Positions 1 through 8,916 of a DNA stretch of 44,505 nucleotides are shown here, one piece after another. The stretch lies in assembly GCA_903921455.1 (NCBI GenBank), contig CAIXPZ010000014.1, forward strand, positions 1 through 44,505. The letters are read 5' to 3'. This DNA comes from an uncultured Verrucomicrobia subdivision 3 bacterium (GTDB lineage Bacteria; Verrucomicrobiota; Verrucomicrobiae; Limisphaerales; UBA11358). The position numbers and the translations under genes were made by a program. The notes under the pieces were generated by a model. The model was not told where the DNA came from and did no database searches. It worked only from the letters and a program-made list of their open reading frames with translations. Position 1 is the stretch's first letter; each line of letters starts with the position of its first letter.

Positions 1-82
1 GGTAGTCCCAGACGTAGTAGAGCAGGACGAGACCGACCAGGACCAGAAGGCCCAGGCCGATCGTGCGATGGGTGGGGTGCAT
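1..82 (-). CDS. Partial membrane protein, N-terminus only
   Basis: A minus-strand frame starts at the ATG at 82 and runs off the left edge of the window, so only 27 residues are visible. They read MHPTHRT followed by a strongly hydrophobic stretch of about 17 residues (GLGLLVLVGLVLLYYVW), which looks like a single N-terminal membrane helix or signal anchor. It lies 16 bp downstream of the small minus-strand frame at 99-269, so the two could share a transcript. No Shine-Dalgarno is visible: the upstream stretch is C-rich. The product is not recognised; only the membrane segment supports the call. Confidence 0.4.
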   Translation of the reverse strand, partial: MHPTHRTIGLGLLVLVGLVLLYYVWDY

Positions 83-98
83 GGCTGGTTGGGGGGGG

Positions 99-269
99 TT
101 AAGCTGCGCGTGCACGCCGGTCGTTCCGGCACGCTTGCGCTTCGCGTTCGCAGTCCAGGGTGTTCCGCCAGCCCGGCAGGCGGGCTTCCGTGCCGATGCA
201 ATGGACGGCATGGGGCATGACGGATTGGCTGACTTCTGCCTGCAAGTTCCAGCCGGCTTGGGGGGACAT
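99..269 (-). CDS. Small hypothetical protein, 56 aa
   Basis: This short minus-strand frame starts at the ATG at 269. That start is preferred over the upstream ATG at 302 because an AAAGGAAT purine box lies just upstream, which is unusual in a window with few clear ribosome sites. The product begins MSPQAGWNLQ and contains three cysteines and an arginine-rich C-terminus. I do not recognise a family. It lies just downstream of a strong intrinsic terminator on the same strand, so it is either transcribed from its own promoter inside the hairpin region or controlled by read-through. It could be a chance frame; the ribosome site is the main support. Confidence 0.35.
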   Translation of the reverse strand: MSPQAGWNLQAEVSQSVMPHAVHCIGTEARLPGWRNTLDCEREAQACRNDRRARAA

Positions 270-296
270 AGGGATTCCTTTCGGTGAGGGGTTTTG

Positions 297-330
297 AAAC
301 AAAAATCCCCCGGGCGGATTTGCCCGGGGG
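297..330 (-). terminator. Intrinsic terminator (minus strand)
   Basis: A perfect 9-bp GC stem (307-315 with 322-330, loop of 6) is followed on the minus strand by ATTTTTGTTT. This is a classic rho-independent terminator. It would stop transcripts coming from the tRNA-Val remnant side, or act as an attenuator before the small gene that starts at 269. Confidence 0.75.
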
Positions 331-501
331 ACCGATTGAGACCGCAGTCTCGCTCAAAGGTTCATAACACAAAACGGAGGGCTATTGCGTCTCTGGGACG
401 AGCACAGTGCTGGAGGATTTTGGACGAAGACAAAAACAGACGTTGAATAAACCACACTGTGCGCTGGCCACTTAATTGATACCGTCATAGCGAAGGCAGG
501 C

Positions 502-530
502 TAGCACAATAGCACACTAAATCTAGCACA
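502..530. repeat. Three TAGCACA direct repeats beside the broken tRNA
   Basis: TAGCACA occurs at 502-508, 510-516 and 524-530, directly next to the point where the tRNA-Val sequence breaks off (about 543). Clustered short direct repeats beside a tRNA are typical of arm-type binding sites of tyrosine integrases, but no integrase gene is in the window, so this reading is inference. The rest of 331-543 shows no gene. Confidence 0.45.
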
Positions 531-543
531 TCAGCTTCAAATT

Positions 544-586
544 GCTACCGTGTGAAGGTAATGCTCTACCACTGAGCTAAGCGCGC
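544..586 (-). pseudogene. Truncated tRNA-Val(CAC), 5' half only
   Basis: Read on the minus strand from 586, the sequence matches a canonical tRNA up to the end of the anticodon stem. A 7-nt acceptor strand GCGCGCT is followed by TA and a D-arm GCTC-loop-GAGC containing the GTGG motif. The anticodon stem is TTACC/GGTAG around the loop TTCACAC, giving anticodon CAC (valine). After about 544 no T-arm (GGTTCRA type) or complementary 3' acceptor strand follows, so the gene is broken after roughly position 43. Loss would be tolerable if a tRNA-Val(UAC) elsewhere reads GUG. The break marks a junction, either a past insertion at this tRNA or an assembly join. Confidence 0.7.
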
Positions 587-596
587 CTCCCGAACT

Positions 597-627
597 AGCG
601 TTCAATGGCTGTATTTTATTGAACGCT
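597..627. repeat. 10-bp inverted repeat between MFS gene and tRNA remnant
   Basis: AGCGTTCAAT at 597-606 is repeated inverted as ATTGAACGCT at 618-627, with an 11-nt loop. It lies downstream of the MFS gene on the minus strand and could end that long transcript, but there is no T-run after it, so an intrinsic terminator is not proven. It starts 10 bp upstream of the tRNA remnant's 5' end and could also be a recombination site. Confidence 0.5.
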
Positions 628-716
628 GTCTTGGGAGCTTCTCAAAAATAAATGGCGCGTGCAACTCGATTTTAAGAACGAACAACCGCATTCTTTGATC
701 ATGAGAATCGGCTGCG

Positions 717-2042
717 TTATTTTCCCTCTCTACTTTCCACCAGTGCTTTGGGTAACAGAATGACGAGTCCCAGGCCCACCAACGTCACGCCAGCATTTAG
801 CCAGATGAGGTGGTTCATATTTTTATTAAGCCAATGTTCGTAAAGCGTCGGGCCGGTCTTTGAGCCAATCATCAAGCCAATATTCCAAACGCTGATGAGC
901 ACCGAATAGCCGAGCGCCTCGCTGCCCTTAGGGGTGCAGCGCACGGCCAGATCAAACAGCGGCAGGTAGGCGAGAATCTGCAGGAAAGTCCCGATGCCTT
1001 CGATGGTGAAGGCGCGCGTCATATAGGGTTCGTAAGCCTGATAAAACAAGTATGGCAGCGCCGACAGCGAAGTCAGCACGATGGCACCATAGAGCGACGT
1101 GCGGAGTGACGCCTTGCGGCACCACCACGCATAGACGCCAGAACTCAACAGCGCCACACCGTAGCCAACGAAGCCAAGCCAGCCCAATTGGCCATCGTCG
1201 TAATGCAGCGTGTCGGTCTGGTATTGGTAGAAGCAGGTGCTGCGAAAAGTGGGCACGGCCTGGATGAAAAACAGCAGCAGCGCGGGCAGCAACATCTGGA
1301 GGCGCAGGACGTTGCGTATCTGCTCCCAGATGGAGACGATGATGTGCAGATGCTGTTCAATAAACGAACGCCCATGGGGCACTGGCGGCGGCAGCGGCGG
1401 CTCTTTCAAAAGAAGCCAGCTGAAAAGAAACATACACGCCAGCGGCACGATGGCCGCGATGCCGGTCCAAAACAAAGGATGATTTCCAGTCATCGTGTGC
1501 AAGGCAAGATAACCGCTAATGGGAAGGACCAACCCGGCCCCAAGGTTTTGCGCCATCACCCTCAGCGAACTCAACCTTCCGCTCATGCCGAATCGCTGTC
1601 CCGCCTCCACAAGCAATCCTCCGGAGGTGGTGCTGCCGAATACGACCGCCGTGTTCATGCCAATGGCTAGGGCGAGCAAGAGACCGTAGTTACCCGGCGA
1701 AATGCCCATCACCAGCCACATCGCCAGTGCGGTGAAGGCACTCAGCATCAGATACGCACGCCGGCGCGAACCGAATAGCGGCACTCCGTCCACCAGCAAA
1801 CCGGCGACAACCTTGAACGTCCATGGCATCATCGCCAGCGAAAAAAACGTCGCCGACTTGTCACTGTCCAGATGCATCGCTTTCAGCAGATGATTGAGCG
1901 GCAGGTAACCGAGCGTCTGCGTCTGCACAAACGTGGTCGCAAAAATACCCGTTGCCATCACCGTCGCCACCGGCCACAGGCGCGGATCGGAATGACCGTT
2001 GGTCGTAAGCACCTCAGAGTTCAGTGGGATTGGTTTTGGCAT
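717..2042 (-). CDS. MFS / BT1-like transporter
   Basis: A 441-residue integral membrane protein with about twelve hydrophobic segments. After the first helices comes a loop reading GLLVDGVPLFGSRRRAYL, which resembles the D-x-x-P-x-x-G-x-R-R-x-x-Y signature of the major facilitator superfamily and especially the folate/biopterin (BT1-like) branch. It would move a small solute across the inner membrane; the substrate cannot be told from sequence. It is the last gene of a minus-strand run that starts at the aminotransferase at 11692, 37 bp after alanine dehydrogenase. Its position after peptide- and amino-acid-degrading genes suggests uptake of an amino acid, peptide or sugar, but that is inference. 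Confidence 0.75.
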   Translation of the reverse strand: MPKPIPLNSEVLTTNGHSDPRLWPVATVMATGIFATTFVQTQTLGYLPLNHLLKAMHLDSDKSATFFSLAMMPWTFKVVAGLLVDGVPLFGSRRRAYLMLSAFTALAMWLVMGISPGNYGLLLALAIGMNTAVVFGSTTSGGLLVEAGQRFGMSGRLSSLRVMAQNLGAGLVLPISGYLALHTMTGNHPLFWTGIAAIVPLACMFLFSWLLLKEPPLPPPVPHGRSFIEQHLHIIVSIWEQIRNVLRLQMLLPALLLFFIQAVPTFRSTCFYQYQTDTLHYDDGQLGWLGFVGYGVALLSSGVYAWWCRKASLRTSLYGAIVLTSLSALPYLFYQAYEPYMTRAFTIEGIGTFLQILAYLPLFDLAVRCTPKGSEALGYSVLISVWNIGLMIGSKTGPTLYEHWLNKNMNHLIWLNAGVTLVGLGLVILLPKALVESREGK

Positions 2043-2079
2043 AAGGTGATTGGGTTTGGAACTTCTTGATGATTACCCG

Positions 2080-3180
2080 TCAAAATTTTGGCGCGGTCCA
2101 TGACAACCCGTGCGCTGCCGCCACAACGGCATGCGTGATCTTGCCGCCCATCACATTGATGCCGCCGAGCAAGGCGGGCTGCCGCTGGCAAGCCTCAGCG
2201 AGACCGTGATCCGCCAGCATCTCGACAAACCGATACGTTGCATTGGTCAGCGCTTGGGTCGCGGTGCGTGAATAAGCTCCCGGCATGTTTGCCACGCAAT
2301 AGTGCGTCACCCCTTCCTCGACGAACACAGGATGTTCATGGGTCGTTGGGCGCGAGGTTTCCGAACAACCGCCTTGGTCAATCGCGATATCCACCAATAC
2401 GCTGCCTGGCCGCATCAGCTTGAGCATATCGCGGCGAATCAGCTTTGGCGCCTTCGCGCCCGGCACCAGCACTGCGCCAATCAGCAAATCTGTGCTCGGC
2501 AGCATTTGCAAGAGACGCGATTCATCTGAATACAGCGTGTGCGCCGTGTGCAACGTGATGTCGAGGTATCGCATCCGCTCGATGTCCACTTCAAGAATCG
2601 TCACGTCCGCGCCAAGGCCGGTGGCCATGCGCGCGGCATTGATGCCCGCCGAGCCGCCGCCGAGCACAACAACCTTTCCGGCGAGCACGCCCGGCACACC
2701 GCCAAGCAATGTGCCGCTGCCACCATAATGTTTGGCGAGGTAAAAGCCCCCCACCAGGACACTCATGCGTCCGGCAATTTCGCTCATTGGTTCCAGCAAC
2801 GGCAGGCGGCGGTTCACTTCGATAGTTTCGTAAGCGACGCCTGTAACTCCCGATTTAGCAAGCGTCTCGGTCAGCGTCTTGTCCGCCGCAAGATGCAGGT
2901 AGGTGAAAAGTATTTGTCCCGGCCGCAACAAGGCAACTTCCGACGGCTGCGGCTCCTTTACTTTCACAATCAATTCCGCCTTCGCAAAAACAGTGGTGTG
3001 ACTTTCCACAAGTTCCGCACCTGCCTGTGAATATTCGTCATCGGGAAACCCGGAGCCGGCTCCGGCTCCGCGCTCGACTAACACTTGATGGCCGCGTTTG
3101 ACGAGTTGGTAGGCGGCGGAGGGCAGCAGCGCAACGCGATGTTCCTGCTTCTTAATTTCTTTGGGGACGCCAATGATCAT
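2080..3180 (-). CDS. ald: Alanine dehydrogenase
   Basis: This 366-residue protein catalyses NAD-dependent oxidative deamination of L-alanine to pyruvate and ammonia in the cytoplasm (EC 1.4.1.1). The N-terminus [10 protein letters not shown] is typical of the family. The catalytic and substrate residues known for it fall at their usual positions: Arg15 (EHRVAL), Lys75 (KVKEP) and His96 (TYLHLA). The NAD-binding Rossmann loop [13 protein letters not shown] lies near residues 174-186. Length matches the family (about 370). It begins 7 bp after the stop of the YadS-like gene, within the seven-gene run. The joining segment contains the low-complexity CAACCAT-type tract discussed in the findings. 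Confidence 0.95.
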   Translation of the reverse strand: MIIGVPKEIKKQEHRVALLPSAAYQLVKRGHQVLVERGAGAGSGFPDDEYSQAGAELVESHTTVFAKAELIVKVKEPQPSEVALLRPGQILFTYLHLAADKTLTETLAKSGVTGVAYETIEVNRRLPLLEPMSEIAGRMSVLVGGFYLAKHYGGSGTLLGGVPGVLAGKVVVLGGGSAGINAARMATGLGADVTILEVDIERMRYLDITLHTAHTLYSDESRLLQMLPSTDLLIGAVLVPGAKAPKLIRRDMLKLMRPGSVLVDIAIDQGGCSETSRPTTHEHPVFVEEGVTHYCVANMPGAYSRTATQALTNATYRFVEMLADHGLAEACQRQPALLGGINVMGGKITHAVVAAAHGLSWTAPKF

Positions 3181-3187
3181 AGATTAT

Positions 3188-3826
3188 TTATGGTTGATGG
3201 TTTGGTTTGGATGATAAATTTTTGGGTCGCAACATCGGCAGTCGGATGCGCCATTTGATACCCGCCAGCCGCAACAACAGCGTGACCAGCGTGCTTAGTA
3301 TGGCATTCCATTTTGCGCTGACGGAATACTGTTGCAGCAGCACAAATGCCGTGGCGCCGCCAAATGCCGCCGTGGCGTAAAGATAAATTTCCCGGCGGAA
3401 CACCAGTGGTATTTCGCCAATCAGCAAGTCGCGTAAAATGCCACCCGCCACACCCGTCGTCACGCCCATCATCACTGCGATGGACGGGGGAACCGGGAAA
3501 GTTATCCCCTTGCGTGTGCCGATCATCGTGAACAGCGCCAGCGCAAACGCATCCGCCACCATCAGCACGGTTGACGGCAGTTCGTGATATCGCACGAGGT
3601 AAAACGTGACTACCGCCGAGGCGGTGGCATTGATGATGAAACTCTGATCCGCCATCCAAAACACCGGCAAATCTCCCAGCAGCACATCGCGAACGGTGCC
3701 GCCGCCAAACGCCGTCACCAAGGCCAAGACCAGCACGCCGAAGAGGTCCACCTGTTTGCCGCGCGCCGCCAGCACGCCGGTGATGGCGGCGACGCTGACC
3801 GCAAAATGCTCGAGAAAATATTGCAC
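3188..3826 (-). CDS. TRIC-type / YadS (UPF0126) membrane channel
   Basis: A 212-residue membrane protein with two homologous halves, as in the bacterial TRIC cation-channel family (UPF0126; YadS/YicG). The paired signatures are GGGTVRDVLLGDLPVF near residue 42 and GGILRDLLIGEIPLVF near residue 128, each in a glycine-rich bend between helices; about seven helices are predicted. Family members are described as cation channels, and some have been linked to glycine or amino acid transport. The last residues (NLSSKPNHQP) come from a low-complexity CAACCAT-like tract that also supplies the stop, so the original C-terminus may have been altered. It lies between the M60-like gene (12 bp) and ald (7 bp). 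Confidence 0.88.
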   Translation of the reverse strand: MQYFLEHFAVSVAAITGVLAARGKQVDLFGVLVLALVTAFGGGTVRDVLLGDLPVFWMADQSFIINATASAVVTFYLVRYHELPSTVLMVADAFALALFTMIGTRKGITFPVPPSIAVMMGVTTGVAGGILRDLLIGEIPLVFRREIYLYATAAFGGATAFVLLQQYSVSAKWNAILSTLVTLLLRLAGIKWRIRLPMLRPKNLSSKPNHQP

Positions 3827-3838
3827 GGTTGCCTCAAA

Positions 3839-5257
3839 TCATTTAGCCGTCACATAGCGTTTCGGAAAATCGTGCTCCGGCAGCCACACCGGCAGGTTTG
3901 TGATGGAATTGCGAGCCGCCTCAGAGGTCGGAATGCGCCACGCCTTGAAAAACGGGCCGAGATTTTTGCCAGCTACCTTGGAAAAACGCACGAGCCATTG
4001 GTCGCGCTTTTCCTCGTCATTTTTTGGCCGCTCATAATTCGGCAAATCGCGATACTCGATAAATATTTTATGAAAAGCATCCCAGCCAAAGCCTTCGATC
4101 AATTGATCGTAAAAGACCAGTCCGGTGAACGGTTTGCTGGTCCAGTTTTCTGACGGATCATTGAAATATTGCTGGAGATTCTTTTCGCGGTTCGTTTCAT
4201 TAATGGCATTGTGTCCGTGGCGCGGAAGGCCACAGACCTTGTCAAAGCAATAGAGGGAAAAAATGTTCACGGTGATTTCCCCGGTGCCGGCAAGCACCCA
4301 GTCGGAACGCTGGTGATTATGGCCCAGCTCGTGGAAAAATCCCCAGTTCCCCTTTTCAAGCGATTCCAGATTCGCCACCTTGTTCGACTGATCCAGCCAA
4401 GCCATGATGGGATAACCCGAGTGCATGTAACCTGCAGAAATCTGCCGGTCGAGAACGAAGCGTTCGGGACTCGTGCGGTTCGTCTGACCGGAAAGCTCAT
4501 CCTCGGCCGCGACGACGCGATCCCAGAACTTCAGCACCGCGTCGGGATCAACGAGCTGGCGAACACTCGCCGACGGCACCGAGATGACGAGATTTTTACC
4601 GACGAGTTCCGCCCACGGGGCGGGATTCAAACAAAGTTCTTTTTTCCATGTTTCCAAATCCGTCTTGACTAAATCATATAAAGGCGCGGCCACAGCGTTT
4701 TTGATTTCAACCCGAACCTCGCCCAGATCGCAATCCGCCGGCACTTCGATGTAAATCGGCCCACCAAAGGCATTCGCGGCGTGTGTCACGGCTCCCGCAA
4801 TGACGAAACTGCGTGTGATCTCCGGCACGCGCTTCCATGCGGGAATTTTTTCCGACCACAGCGTATCTTTGTGGCAGCCGATACGCAGTCGCAACTTGGC
4901 ATGAACTGCAGTGGTCGGAACTATGACTGTAACGATTTCACCCGGCGCGGCATACAGTCCGGTGCTATGCCAGCGCGGAACTTGCGTGGCTACGACAACT
5001 GTGCGATCAATGCGAGGCGCGCCAGCCGGCGGCGTTCCAGGAAAATCCGCCGCCGCCGGATTCGCCCGCACCTGTTCTGGCGGCAACTCCATCAACTTGC
5101 GAAGTTGCTGCTGGTAAGCAACAAATTCACCCTCGTGCCCCTCGCGCTTCCACGGATGTTTCGCGGAAGGAAATGACGATAACCCATTGTTGGTGTCGGC
5201 ACAAAACCCCAGCACGGACAAGATCCAAACCGAGAACAACAATAAAGTATTTTTCAT
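3839..5257 (-). CDS. Secreted M60-like metallopeptidase
   Basis: A 472-residue protein with an N-terminal signal peptide (MKNTLLLFSVWILSVLGFCA). The start at 5257 is chosen because it gives the signal peptide and follows the putA stop by 10 bp. The catalytic motif HELGH lies near residues 309-313, with a glutamate 13 residues later (GTGEIT). This fits HEXXHX(8,24)E, the signature of M60-like (enhancin/SslE type) zinc peptidases, many of which cut mucin-like glycoproteins. The N-terminal 100-250 region is a beta-rich segment, as in family members with a substrate-binding domain ahead of the protease. It is probably exported to the periplasm or outside. Context with a fucosidase and amino-acid catabolism supports glycoprotein digestion. 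Confidence 0.82.
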   Translation of the reverse strand: MKNTLLLFSVWILSVLGFCADTNNGLSSFPSAKHPWKREGHEGEFVAYQQQLRKLMELPPEQVRANPAAADFPGTPPAGAPRIDRTVVVATQVPRWHSTGLYAAPGEIVTVIVPTTAVHAKLRLRIGCHKDTLWSEKIPAWKRVPEITRSFVIAGAVTHAANAFGGPIYIEVPADCDLGEVRVEIKNAVAAPLYDLVKTDLETWKKELCLNPAPWAELVGKNLVISVPSASVRQLVDPDAVLKFWDRVVAAEDELSGQTNRTSPERFVLDRQISAGYMHSGYPIMAWLDQSNKVANLESLEKGNWGFFHELGHNHQRSDWVLAGTGEITVNIFSLYCFDKVCGLPRHGHNAINETNREKNLQQYFNDPSENWTSKPFTGLVFYDQLIEGFGWDAFHKIFIEYRDLPNYERPKNDEEKRDQWLVRFSKVAGKNLGPFFKAWRIPTSEAARNSITNLPVWLPEHDFPKRYVTAK

Positions 5258-5267
5258 GTTAAGTTGC

Positions 5268-8200
5268 TCACAAAACTTCCGCGCGCTTTTCGTTCGCGCG
5301 AACGCCGAGGTTGCCGTAACGGTGATAGTCCGTACTGATGCTTTGCTCGCGGAGATACCAGAGCATTTCCAACCGGCCCTCCCCCGAAACCGTTGTATTG
5401 ATGACACAAACACCCGCTTCGGCACCCGCGTGCAGAACTGACACTGGCGCGCGATCCGGCGCGGCATAACGCACGCGATCGGTTTGTCGAACTCGAATGG
5501 CCTCGGCCAATTGCGCGTCGGTCTCCTCGATGAATTCCACCGCACCCGCCCACGATTCCGACAACTGCTCCAGCAGGGAAACCTCAGTCGTTTCCAAACC
5601 CGGCGGCACGCTTACCGTGACGCCGCAGCCGGCCACGTGGGCGGCGATGACACGCGTGAAAATATCAAACGCACTGTCGTCCCCGTGGACGCGCACGCGG
5701 ACATTGGCAAACGGCAGGTAGCGCCGCACGTTATCCTGACCGACAAGCTGGAAATGGTCGTGTTCCCGACCAAACTCATTGCGCTGCGCCGCATCACAAC
5801 TCAGCGCGGCAGCGGCAATACGCTTCGCCTCGAGATGTTTATTTGCCCGCAGTCCGTCACACAGAACGGCGATCGTCTGCGCGGCTGGATTGCCCGATAA
5901 ATTCGTCGAGGCGACGTCGGCGAAGTCCATGAACTGCGCGACATAGTTCGGCCCGCCGGCCTTCATGCCTGCGCCAAAAACTGATTTACCCATACCGCCA
6001 AACGGTTGGCGCAATACGATCGCGCCGGTCGTGACACGATTGATGTATAAATTGCCGGCGTGAATGTGCTGCTTCCAATAATCCCACTCGCGTTCATCAA
6101 GGCTTTCCAGTCCGCTCGTCAGACCGAAGCCGGTTTGATTCACCAGCGCGACGGCTTCGCTCAATGTCGTGAAGCGCATCACCGCCAGGATAGGGCCGAA
6201 AAACTCCGTCATGTGGGTGAAGCTGCCGGGGCGCACACCGTATTTAATGCCCGGCGTCCACTGGCATAGGTTACCCGCTACGGGCTCTGGCATCAGCGCC
6301 CATTCCTCGCCCGGCTCCAAAACTTTCAACGCGGTTTCCAAATCGCCAACGGGCGGACGGATGAGCGGACCCATCTTCGTGTCGAGTTCCCACGCAGAAC
6401 CAACCTTCAGGCTCTGCACTGCCTCACATAAACCGCGCCGGAATGCCGGGTCGTCATAAACCTCGTCCTGCAATAGCAGCAGCGAGGTCGCGGAACACTT
6501 TTGCCCCGCATGGCTGAACGCCGAATGTAAAACATGTTTGATCGCCTGATCGCGGTCAGACACAGCGGTCACAATCGTCGCGTCCTTGCCGCCGGTCTCG
6601 GCAAAAAGATTCAGACGCAGATTATCGCGCAGCATCGTCAGCGCGGTTTCCGTTCCGCCGGTAAGAATGACCGAGCTGACCAGCGGATGGTTGATGAGTT
6701 GGCGACCTTCCTGCCCGCCGGAGCAGGGAACGAACTGTAAAACTTTTTTTGAGACGCCCGCGCGCCAGAAACATTGGCAAAATTCCCAAGCGACCAGCAC
6801 CGTGTCGGACGCAGGCTTGAGAATCACCGTATTGCCCGCCGCGAGCGCCGCCGCCACGCCACCACATGGAATCGCGATGGGAAAATTCCACGGTGAAACA
6901 ACGATGACAACGCCCTTCCCTCTCGCGCGGAGCGTCGGCATTTCCTGCCACCAACGCGCGGTGTCGCGATAAAATTCCAAAAAGTCGATCGCCTCGGAAA
7001 CTTCCGGGTCCGATTCCGGCAGCGTCTTGCCGCCGTCGGCAAGTGCCGCGCCCATCAGGTCGCCGCGCGCCGCGCGCAACTCCTCCGCGACCTTGCCAAG
7101 AATTTCCGAACGCGCAGAAGGCGAAAGCTTTCGCCAGCCATCCGCGTCGGCAGCAGCGATTTCCACCGCGCGAATCACATCGTCTTTATTGGCCTGCCGG
7201 TATTTTCCAACGACCACGCCGGGCCGCGAGGGATCCAGGCATTCGCGCACGGTGCGACCCTCCAAAATCTCCACCCCGCCAATGACCAGAGGAATGTGCG
7301 TTGCCCAATCACCGCAGAGCGGCTGCCACTTGGCGATGATCTGCTGCGCCCATTCGCCATTTTGCGGCAATGCGAAATCGGTGTCTGGCTCGCTTTCCAG
7401 GTGCTGCCAGCCGCTTGCGAGAGCATCCGTCCTGGCTGGCCGCAACTGCCGGTTCTGAATGCGCCTGGGCGCAGTGCTCGTGCTGGCAATGGCGTCAAAT
7501 GACGCGAGAAAACTTTGTTCCAGTTGATCCCATTCCGGTGTGCCGACCTTGATCTTGAAGGCATGCCGCAAAAAGTTTTCCGGTCCCGTGTTTTCGTCGA
7601 GGCGGCGGATGAGGTAGCCGATGGCATTGATGAAATTCTCCTTTTTGCACGCCGGCGCGTAGAGCAACAGATTCCGCGACATCTCAAACAGGGCGCGCCG
7701 CTGATGGTTGGCCATGCCTTCCAGCATTTCGAATTGCACCCGATCAAGCGCTTTGCGCTCGTTCGTGAGCACCAATGCATAGGCGATGTCGAAAAGATTG
7801 TGCGACGCAATGCCGACATTCATCGCCGCCAGATTTTCCAGCTTCAATAGTTCATGGACCATGCGCTTGTAGTTCGCATCGGTTTCAAGTTTTGTTTTAT
7901 ATGGCGACTGTGGCCAGCCGCGCACCGATGACTCCGCGCGCTCGCTTTCCATGTTCGCCCCCTTGACCAGGCGGATGGTGATGCGTCCGCCACCGGCAGC
8001 GACACGCCGACGCGCCCACTCCTGGATTTGCAGCATCGTTCCAAAGGAATCTGGAATATAAGCCTGCAACGCGATACCGGCCTGAATATGCTTGAGTCCC
8101 GCGCGATCCAACGTCCGCATGAAAGATTCCGCCGTGAGTTCCTTGTCACGATATTCCTCCATATCGAGATAGACGAACTTCGGCACCACTTCGCCACCCG

Positions 8201-8906
8201 GCCGCGTGAACCGCGCGCGGTCGGCAGTCAAAAAGAGTCGTTCCAACCGATCACAAAGCGTCGCAACAGTGTGTTCGCGGGCGAGCGCGGAGATCTGTGA
8301 GTAGAGCGTCGAGATTTTTATGGAAACCACTTCGGTTTCCGGCCATTGCAAGCCTTGTAGATATTGCTGCAAGCGCTTCTCGGCCTCTTCCTCGCTCAAG
8401 ATGGTCTCGCCAAGAAAATTCACGTTCATACGCACGCCTTCGAGCGTGCGCTCGGCAAGATGTTTCACGAGCAATTCTTTTTCGCCGGGCAGAATGACGT
8501 TGGCCGTCTCTTTCTGCATGTGTTCCTTGACGAGCGGCAGCGCGACACCGGGCAAATAGCTGCCGAACGATTGGAACCCTTTCATGAGCGTGCGGTCCAC
8601 CGGCCCGAAAAAACGCGGCACACCCTGCACATCGAGGATGTGGGTGAGGTGTTCGACGGCGCGCGCGGGATCATTGGTGCGAAACGCCTGGTCTGTCATC
8701 TGCGCAAGCGTTGCCTTGTCGGATGGCGTCTGAAGCATCCGATCCAACTCGGCTTGCTGGCGCTTTTCTGGCGCGGTCTGAAGTTCCGTGGCGCGTTCCT
8801 GTAATCGTCGCGCCAAAAACAACGCCCGCTGCACGTCGGGTGCGTGTTTCGATTTCGGGTTTGTTTGAAATCCACTCAATAATTGTTCAAGCTCGCTGGC
8901 ATTCAT
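5268..8906 (-). CDS. putA: Bifunctional proline dehydrogenase / glutamate semialdehyde dehydrogenase
   Basis: A 1212-residue enzyme that oxidises L-proline to glutamate in two steps (FAD-linked proline dehydrogenase, then NAD-linked L-glutamate gamma-semialdehyde dehydrogenase). The proline dehydrogenase barrel covers about residues 130-460 and ends in the family motif YLIRRLDENTGPENFL near 430. The aldehyde dehydrogenase covers about 520-1000, with general-base glutamate near 770 (FAETGGKDA) and catalytic cysteine near 804 (HAGQKCSAT). A further 200-residue C-terminal extension is present, but there is no N-terminal ribbon-helix-helix repressor domain, so autoregulation as in enteric PutA is not expected. 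The start at 8906 leaves 10 bp after the fucosidase; an upstream start at 8951 would overlap it. Confidence 0.95.
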   Translation of the reverse strand: MNASELEQLLSGFQTNPKSKHAPDVQRALFLARRLQERATELQTAPEKRQQAELDRMLQTPSDKATLAQMTDQAFRTNDPARAVEHLTHILDVQGVPRFFGPVDRTLMKGFQSFGSYLPGVALPLVKEHMQKETANVILPGEKELLVKHLAERTLEGVRMNVNFLGETILSEEEAEKRLQQYLQGLQWPETEVVSIKISTLYSQISALAREHTVATLCDRLERLFLTADRARFTRPGGEVVPKFVYLDMEEYRDKELTAESFMRTLDRAGLKHIQAGIALQAYIPDSFGTMLQIQEWARRRVAAGGGRITIRLVKGANMESERAESSVRGWPQSPYKTKLETDANYKRMVHELLKLENLAAMNVGIASHNLFDIAYALVLTNERKALDRVQFEMLEGMANHQRRALFEMSRNLLLYAPACKKENFINAIGYLIRRLDENTGPENFLRHAFKIKVGTPEWDQLEQSFLASFDAIASTSTAPRRIQNRQLRPARTDALASGWQHLESEPDTDFALPQNGEWAQQIIAKWQPLCGDWATHIPLVIGGVEILEGRTVRECLDPSRPGVVVGKYRQANKDDVIRAVEIAAADADGWRKLSPSARSEILGKVAEELRAARGDLMGAALADGGKTLPESDPEVSEAIDFLEFYRDTARWWQEMPTLRARGKGVVIVVSPWNFPIAIPCGGVAAALAAGNTVILKPASDTVLVAWEFCQCFWRAGVSKKVLQFVPCSGGQEGRQLINHPLVSSVILTGGTETALTMLRDNLRLNLFAETGGKDATIVTAVSDRDQAIKHVLHSAFSHAGQKCSATSLLLLQDEVYDDPAFRRGLCEAVQSLKVGSAWELDTKMGPLIRPPVGDLETALKVLEPGEEWALMPEPVAGNLCQWTPGIKYGVRPGSFTHMTEFFGPILAVMRFTTLSEAVALVNQTGFGLTSGLESLDEREWDYWKQHIHAGNLYINRVTTGAIVLRQPFGGMGKSVFGAGMKAGGPNYVAQFMDFADVASTNLSGNPAAQTIAVLCDGLRANKHLEAKRIAAAALSCDAAQRNEFGREHDHFQLVGQDNVRRYLPFANVRVRVHGDDSAFDIFTRVIAAHVAGCGVTVSVPPGLETTEVSLLEQLSESWAGAVEFIEETDAQLAEAIRVRQTDRVRYAAPDRAPVSVLHAGAEAGVCVINTTVSGEGRLEMLWYLREQSISTDYHRYGNLGVRANEKRAEVL

Positions 8907-8916
8907 TTTCGGTAAA

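Noticed and set aside
338..357. T-box riboswitch in the left-edge leader
   Set aside because: Competing stems are present but the conserved T-box sequence AGGGTGGNACCGCG is not found.
5268..8906. Autoregulatory DNA-binding domain in PutA
   Set aside because: The N-terminus lacks a ribbon-helix-helix motif, so a trifunctional PutA is not supported.
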